Assembly: GCA_963717455.1 (NCBI GenBank)
Contig: OY970336.1
Coordinates: 2,604,001 to 2,668,000, forward strand
Length of the DNA stretch: 64,000 bases
Direction of reading: 5' to 3'
Source of the DNA: Bog-473 sp963717455
Lineage (GTDB): Bacteria > Actinomycetota > Acidimicrobiia > Acidimicrobiales > RAAP-2
This document shows, one piece after another, positions 60,000 through 64,000 of this stretch; within the stretch, counting starts at the first letter, position 1; every line of letters starts with the position of its first letter. A program made the position numbers and the translations under genes. The notes below the pieces were generated by a model that was not told the origin of the DNA, searched no databases, and was given only the letters and a program-made list of their open reading frames with translations.

Positions 60000-61370
60000 C
60001 TACTGCGAGCGCAGGAGCTCCGCGACGGCGTGGGTCACCGCTTTGGCCATCGGGATGTGCAGGCATTCGTTGGGCCCGTGCGCGTTCGAATGGGGTCCGA
60101 GCACCCCGGTGGCCACGAACGGCGTGCCGGGGAACCCCTTCTGCAGGTCGGGCAGGAAGGGGATGGAGCCGCCCTCTCCGACCGAGCCGTAGTCGCGCCC
60201 GAAGCGCTCCTTCGAGACGGCCGACAGCGTGGCGGCCACGCCGGGCCCGAGCGGCGGGGCGATCCACCCCTGCGCCGCCGCCTCCATGTCGATGGTGACG
60301 TGCGCCCCCTCGTCGGTGCGGATGGCCGAGATCAGTGCGTCGGTCGCCGCTTCCGCGTCGACGTCGGGGGGCAGCCGCAGCGAGAGCTTGAGCGTCGTCG
60401 ACGGCCGCAACACGTTGCCGCCGTCGTGCGGCTTGGGCAGCCCGTCGGCGCCCGTGACCTCCAGCGCGGCTCCCCAGGTGCGGGCGACCAGGCGGTCGAC
60501 GGGGTCGGGCGTGAGCAGGTGCAGGCCCTCGACGACGGGTGCCGCGCTCGCGGGGAACTCCACCGCAAGCGCCTCGATGTTGGCCCGGTGCGCGGGAGGG
60601 ATCCCCGCCCCCACCAATTCCGGCAGGAGGATGCGGCCGGTCGCCTCGTCCTCGATCCCCGACAGGATGCGGCGCAGGATGCGGAACGACGACGGGACCA
60701 CGCCACCGCCCTGGCCGCTGTGGATGCCTTCGGTCAGCACCTCGACCCGCACCGTGGCGACGAGGTTCCCCCGCAGCGACGTCGTGAGCCACAGCCGGTC
60801 GAAGCTCAACCCGCCCGAGTCCAGGCAGATCACGAGCCGCGGCGTCCCGATGCGCTCCTTCAGGTTCTCGAGGTGCGCCGCGAGGTCCGGGCTGCCGCTC
60901 TCCTCGCTCGCCTCGATGAGGACGAGGACGCGGCCACCTCCGCCGCCCGCCGCCAGCAGGCCCGTCACGGCGGCGAACGTCGAGTAGCCGTCGTCCGCAG
61001 TGCCCCTGCCGTAGAGGAGGTCGCCCTCGCGCACGGGCTCGTAGGGACCGAGCCCGCTGCGCCACTCGCCGAGCGGCGGTTGCTTGTCCATGTGCCCGTA
61101 CACGACGATCGGTTCGCCCGGGCCGCCGTTGTCGACCAGCAAGACCGGGGTCCGTCCGGGGAGCTCGACGATCTCGGTCTGCAGCGCGGCGTCCTGGTCG
61201 CGCACCCACGCCTGCAGGAGCCGGGCCGCCTCCGCGATGGCGCCCCGCTCCGCCCATTCCTCGTCGTAGGCGGGGGAGAGGCAGGGAATGCGCGTGTACT
61301 CGCTGAGGGTGGGGAGAACGCGCTGCTCCCAGGCGGTGTCGATCGAGGCGGCGTCGATGGTGCCGGTCAT
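60000..61370 (-). CDS. M20-family metallopeptidase
   Basis: 456 aa, ATG 61370. Zinc ligands and catalytic residues appear in order: His and Asp in IVVYGHMDKQPPLGEW, bridging Asp in LYGRGTADDGYSTFA, Glu pair in VLIEASEESGSPDL, and His near the C-terminus in GPHSNAHGPNECLHI. A dimerisation domain lies between residues ~200 and 330 with LVATVRVEVLTEGIHSGQGGGVVP. Family members are aminoacyl-histidine dipeptidases or carboxypeptidases. It hydrolyses short peptides or N-acyl amino acids in the cytosol. Confidence 0.94.
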   Translation of the reverse strand: MTGTIDAASIDTAWEQRVLPTLSEYTRIPCLSPAYDEEWAERGAIAEAARLLQAWVRDQDAALQTEIVELPGRTPVLLVDNGGPGEPIVVYGHMDKQPPLGEWRSGLGPYEPVREGDLLYGRGTADDGYSTFAAVTGLLAAGGGGGRVLVLIEASEESGSPDLAAHLENLKERIGTPRLVICLDSGGLSFDRLWLTTSLRGNLVATVRVEVLTEGIHSGQGGGVVPSSFRILRRILSGIEDEATGRILLPELVGAGIPPAHRANIEALAVEFPASAAPVVEGLHLLTPDPVDRLVARTWGAALEVTGADGLPKPHDGGNVLRPSTTLKLSLRLPPDVDAEAATDALISAIRTDEGAHVTIDMEAAAQGWIAPPLGPGVAATLSAVSKERFGRDYGSVGEGGSIPFLPDLQKGFPGTPFVATGVLGPHSNAHGPNECLHIPMAKAVTHAVAELLRSQ

Positions 61371-61377
61371 CGGCGGG

Positions 61378-61884
61378 TCACGACGCGGTGCTCTCGGACC
61401 CAGTGCTCTCGGACCCGGTGCCCGGGGACTCGGTGATCTCGGCCAGGCGCTCGAGCGTCTTGGACATGGACGCGGCAGTCTGATCGCAGACTCTCTTGTT
61501 CTTGAGGAAGAAGGCCTGCTTGTCCTGGGAGATGTCCCAGGACTCGGTCACCTTGGTGCCCCCGTCGACGTCCTCGAGCTCGTAGCGCCAGATGCGGCCG
61601 CCGATGAAGCGGCCCAGGGGGCCGGCGAGCGCCGTTTGCCACGCGATGCGGCGGTCCGGCTCGAACTCGATCACGGTGTTGCTCATGGAGTACGGCACGC
61701 CCAACTTCATCGACATGCCGAAGGTGGACCCCATCGAGAGGCGCTGCGGCACGGCGCCCTTGGGCTTGACCAGGGCGCCCGACCCGTCGATCTCGGGGTG
61801 GCGCGAGACGTCCGCCACCACGTCGAAGATGGATGCGGCCGGGGCCTTGATGACCCTGTCCACGCTGACGCTGGTTCCTGTCAT
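61378..61884 (-). CDS. SRPBCC (START-like) family protein
   Basis: 168 aa from ATG 61884 with GGAG upstream; an ATG 18 bases earlier is possible. Typical Polyketide_cyc2 pattern: VSVDRVIKAPAASIFDVVADVSRHPEIDGSG, FGMSMKLGVPYSMSNTVIEFEPDRRIAWQTAL, then WRYELEDVDGGTKVTESWDISQDKQ. The C-terminus repeats TGSESTGSES, a short Ser/Glu-rich low-complexity tail encoded by tandem 15-base units. The ligand is unknown. It ends 8 bp before the M20 peptidase start on the same strand, probably one operon. Confidence 0.85.
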   Translation of the reverse strand: MTGTSVSVDRVIKAPAASIFDVVADVSRHPEIDGSGALVKPKGAVPQRLSMGSTFGMSMKLGVPYSMSNTVIEFEPDRRIAWQTALAGPLGRFIGGRIWRYELEDVDGGTKVTESWDISQDKQAFFLKNKRVCDQTAASMSKTLERLAEITESPGTGSESTGSESTAS

Positions 61885-61924
61885 GCTGCGAGCTCCAATC
61901 ATCTTGTCCCGATCGGAGCCGAGA

Positions 61925-62281
61925 CTAGATGGCGTGTGCCACCAGGTCGCCCAGCTGCACCCACTCGAGCGTGGCGGCGTGCGTCGACGCCAGCACGACC
62001 GGGGGTGCGACGCCCGCCTCGAAGGCCTCCTGCCAGCGCGGGGCGCACAGGCACCACTGGTCACCGGGCCGCAGCCCGTCGAAGCCGAACTCGGGATGCG
62101 GGGTGGACAGGTCGTTGCCGACCGAGGCCGAGAACTCCAGGAATTCGGACGTCACCCGGGTGCAGACGGTGTGGACGCCCACGTCCTCGGCGCCGGTGTT
62201 GCAGCACCCGTCGCGGTAGAAGCCGGTCAGCGGGTCGTAGTTGCAGGGCTCGAGCTCGTCGCCCAGGACGTTCTGTGCCAT
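61925..62281 (-). CDS. DUF2237-family protein
   Basis: 118 aa from ATG 62281 (AQNVLGDELEPCNYDPLTGFYRDGCCNTG). The CNYDPLTGFYRDGCCNTGAEDVGVHTVCTRVTSEFLEFSASVGNDLSTPHPEFGFDGLRPGDQWCLCAPRW pattern is the near-invariant signature of DUF2237, with several Cys likely to bind metal. No function has been assigned to the family that I know. It stands between the SRPBCC and nitroreductase genes on the same strand. Confidence 0.9.
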   Translation of the reverse strand: MAQNVLGDELEPCNYDPLTGFYRDGCCNTGAEDVGVHTVCTRVTSEFLEFSASVGNDLSTPHPEFGFDGLRPGDQWCLCAPRWQEAFEAGVAPPVVLASTHAATLEWVQLGDLVAHAI

Positions 62282-62324
62282 GGCCCATTTCACCACGGCG
62301 GAGCGGATCGTCGGACTCGAGCGC

Positions 62325-63020
62325 CTACCAGCTTCCGAGCGGGGTGCCCCCGTAGCGGTCGACCCAGGCGAAGGACGCCACCGGCGCTCGCTTCAGCTTT
62401 CGGGGTGCATGGACCGGTCGGCCGAGCACGACCAGGGCCGCCACCGCAACGGAGTCGGGGATGTCGAACAGCGCGCGCACCTCGTCCTCGCGGCGCACCG
62501 CCACGCTGGTGATGACCCCGCCGAGTCCCTCGGCGCGGGCGGCCAGCAGGAGGCTCCACACGAAGGGGTAGATGGAGGCGCCGCCGACCAGCGTGTAACG
62601 GGGGAGGTCGCGGTCGACGGCAGCGAGCGCGCTGAGGTCGGCCAGGACGAGCAGGAGCGCCGGCGCCGTGTCGAGGGTCTCCGCGAAGCCGGGCGTTGCC
62701 GCCCCCGCCTCGGCGAATTGCGCAGCGTTGGCAAGGGCGGCCTCTTCGGCGTCGCGGTCGGTCACGGGGGCCCAGGGCACCAGGCCGGCCGACGCCAGGG
62801 CCAGGTACTCGTACCAGCCGGCGAGGTAGATGTCGCGCAGCGCGGTGCGGGCCTCCGGGTCCCTCACGACGATGACACGCCAGCCCTGCCGGTTGCCGCC
62901 GCTCGGGGCGAAGCGCGCCGTGTCGAGCAGGCGTTCGAGCACCTCGTCGCCGACCGGCTCGGGGTGGAACCGGCGTGCCGCGCCGGTGCTGCGCAGCGTG
63001 TCGACGAGGTCGAGGTCCAC
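62325..63020 (-). CDS. nitroreductase-family FMN oxidoreductase
   Basis: 231 aa from GTG 63020 (reads DLDLVDTLRSTGAARRFHPEPVGDEVLERLL). FMN-binding motifs: RSTGAARRFHPEPV (Arg-x-x-Arg type), ARFAPSGGNRQGWRVIVVRDPEAR and EGLGGVITSVAVRREDEVRALFDIPDSVAVAALVVLGRP. The family reduces nitro groups, quinones or flavins with NAD(P)H. Divergent from the nitronate monooxygenase gene (about 40 bp between starts), a sensible pairing for nitro-compound metabolism. Confidence 0.9.
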   Translation of the reverse strand: MDLDLVDTLRSTGAARRFHPEPVGDEVLERLLDTARFAPSGGNRQGWRVIVVRDPEARTALRDIYLAGWYEYLALASAGLVPWAPVTDRDAEEAALANAAQFAEAGAATPGFAETLDTAPALLLVLADLSALAAVDRDLPRYTLVGGASIYPFVWSLLLAARAEGLGGVITSVAVRREDEVRALFDIPDSVAVAALVVLGRPVHAPRKLKRAPVASFAWVDRYGGTPLGSW

Positions 63021-63060
63021 GAGTGGCGCAGCGTAGCGGCCGGCGGGTAAGTCTGGGGTG

Positions 63061-64000
63061 GTGCCACCAGCCCGGCGCTCCAACCCGTTCGAGAACCTGG
63101 AGAGGCTGCGGGGACTCTCCTCCTGGCCGCTGGTTGTCGCGCCGATGGCGGGCGGCCCCTCGACGGTCGACCTCGTCGCGGCGGTGGCCGCGGCGGGGGC
63201 ACTGGGGTTCCTGGCCGGTGGCTACAAGAAGGCGGAGGACATGGCGGCCGAAATGGAGGCGGTCCGTGCCGCAGGCGTCGCGGCCTTCGGCATCAATGTG
63301 TTCGTGCCGGGACGGCCGGCGGCGGACCCCGGCCGGGTGTCCACCTACGTGGCGTCTCTGGGCCCCGAGGCGGCCGCTCTGGGTGTGGGCCCTGGACGGC
63401 CCTCATGGGACGGCGACGACTACGAGCGCAAGCTCGAGGCGCTGCTCGCCCGGCCCCCGGCCGTCGTGAGCTTCACCTTCGGCCTTCCCGACATCGGCGT
63501 GGTGCGGGCGCTGCAGTCCGTGGGGTCGATGGTGGTGCTCACCGTGACCACGCCCGAGGAGGCGGCGCGCGCGCTCCGCACGGGCCCCGATGCCCTCTGC
63601 CTGCAGGGCGCGGAGGCGGGTGCTCACCGGGGCAGCCTCGCCAACGACGACCGCCCGGACCAGGACCGGCCGACCCACGCGCTGCTGGCCGCGGTCGGCC
63701 GTCGGACCACGGTGCCCCTCATCGCGGCGGGCGGGGTGGGTGGCGCGGGGGACGTGGCCGGACTGCTGGCCCGGGGCGCGGCCCTCGTGCAGGCCGGCAC
63801 CGCCTTCTTGCGCTGCCCCGAGAGTGGCGCCCCCCAACCCCACAAGGACGCGCTCGCGGATCCCGCGTTCAGTGAGACCACAATCACCCGGGCCTTCAGC
63901 GGGCGCCGGGCCCGGGCGCTCGTGAACGCCATGGTGCGCGCTCACTCCGACGCCCCGCCGGCCTACCCGGAGATCAACAACGCCACGCGCCCACTGCGCG
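63061..64000 (+). CDS. nitronate monooxygenase (2-nitropropane dioxygenase), 3' end outside window
   Basis: From GTG 63061 (reads PPARRSNPFENLERLRGLSSWPLVVAPMAGGPST) the frame stays open to the window end (about 313 residues). TIM-barrel FMN-binding features: LVVAPMAGGPSTVDLVAAVAAAGALGFLAGGY, INVFVPG, VVSFTFGLP, LCLQGAEAGAHRGSL (catalytic His region) and PLIAAGGVGGAGDVAGLLARGAALVQAGTAFLRCPESGA. It oxidises alkyl nitronates to carbonyls and nitrite. Start chosen at the first GTG of the conserved N-terminus. Confidence 0.92.
   Translation, partial: MPPARRSNPFENLERLRGLSSWPLVVAPMAGGPSTVDLVAAVAAAGALGFLAGGYKKAEDMAAEMEAVRAAGVAAFGINVFVPGRPAADPGRVSTYVASLGPEAAALGVGPGRPSWDGDDYERKLEALLARPPAVVSFTFGLPDIGVVRALQSVGSMVVLTVTTPEEAARALRTGPDALCLQGAEAGAHRGSLANDDRPDQDRPTHALLAAVGRRTTVPLIAAGGVGGAGDVAGLLARGAALVQAGTAFLRCPESGAPQPHKDALADPAFSETTITRAFSGRRARALVNAMVRAHSDAPPAYPEINNATRPLR

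Overview
This window is high-GC DNA from an actinobacterium. SDR, M20, P450, acyl-CoA dehydrogenase and CoA-transferase genes are packed on both strands. A mycobacterial-type GlnA, a Rv2466c-like thioredoxin-fold protein and three secreted proteins built from 42-residue YWLVASDGG repeats suggest a soil or freshwater lineage near Acidimicrobiia. That placement is inference from gene content, not phylogeny.

Region 1 (1-27 kb) is a mobile-element-rich accessory zone. From the left it holds the tail of an MFS exporter; a tyrosine integrase next to the 3' end of a tRNA gene (probable att scar); and an IS256-family element with clear inverted repeats and an 8-bp target duplication. A compact 2.45-kb element follows, carrying two overlapping tyrosine recombinases bounded by perfect 16-bp inverted repeats and a 5-bp direct repeat. 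Next come a repeat-protein gene and an ECF sigma factor translationally coupled to a membrane Asp-box beta-propeller protein. An IS5-like transposase precedes two tandem copies of a divergent transposase/small-zinc-protein element joined at CTTAG. Two group II introns with maturases, a decayed IS110 element and several gene remnants complete the zone. Ordinary cargo in between includes small P-loop kinases, a MarR/cupin pair, a HAD phosphatase, and a GH43-like enzyme paired with a TIM-barrel secreted protein.

Region 2 (27-41 kb) is mixed: Nudix, PAP2 and GNAT genes, a large Ig-like/YWLV-repeat secreted protein, a DMT transporter, an SGNH hydrolase, a sulfide:quinone-reductase-like flavoprotein, a Ser/Thr protein kinase, a metallo-beta-lactamase-fold protein, glutamine synthetase and an L,D-transpeptidase with YWLV repeats.

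Region 3 (41-64 kb) is chromosomal metabolism: carbonic anhydrase, class III CoA-transferase, acyl-CoA dehydrogenase, ribose-5-phosphate isomerase, P450, haloalkane dehalogenase, a Baeyer-Villiger-type monooxygenase, an ABC-2 permease pair, a CocE-type hydrolase, SDR, M20 peptidase, nitroreductase and nitronate monooxygenase. Many neighbours overlap by 4 bp (ATGA/GTGA), indicating coupled translation. Dehalogenase plus monooxygenase, and CoA-transferase plus acyl-CoA dehydrogenase, suggest degradation of halogenated, cyclic-ketone or branched carbon compounds.

At least five otherwise well-conserved genes (VOC, SQR-like, MBL, hydroxyacid dehydrogenase, FMO) carry simple frameshifts. This pattern may reflect sequencing indels rather than biology.
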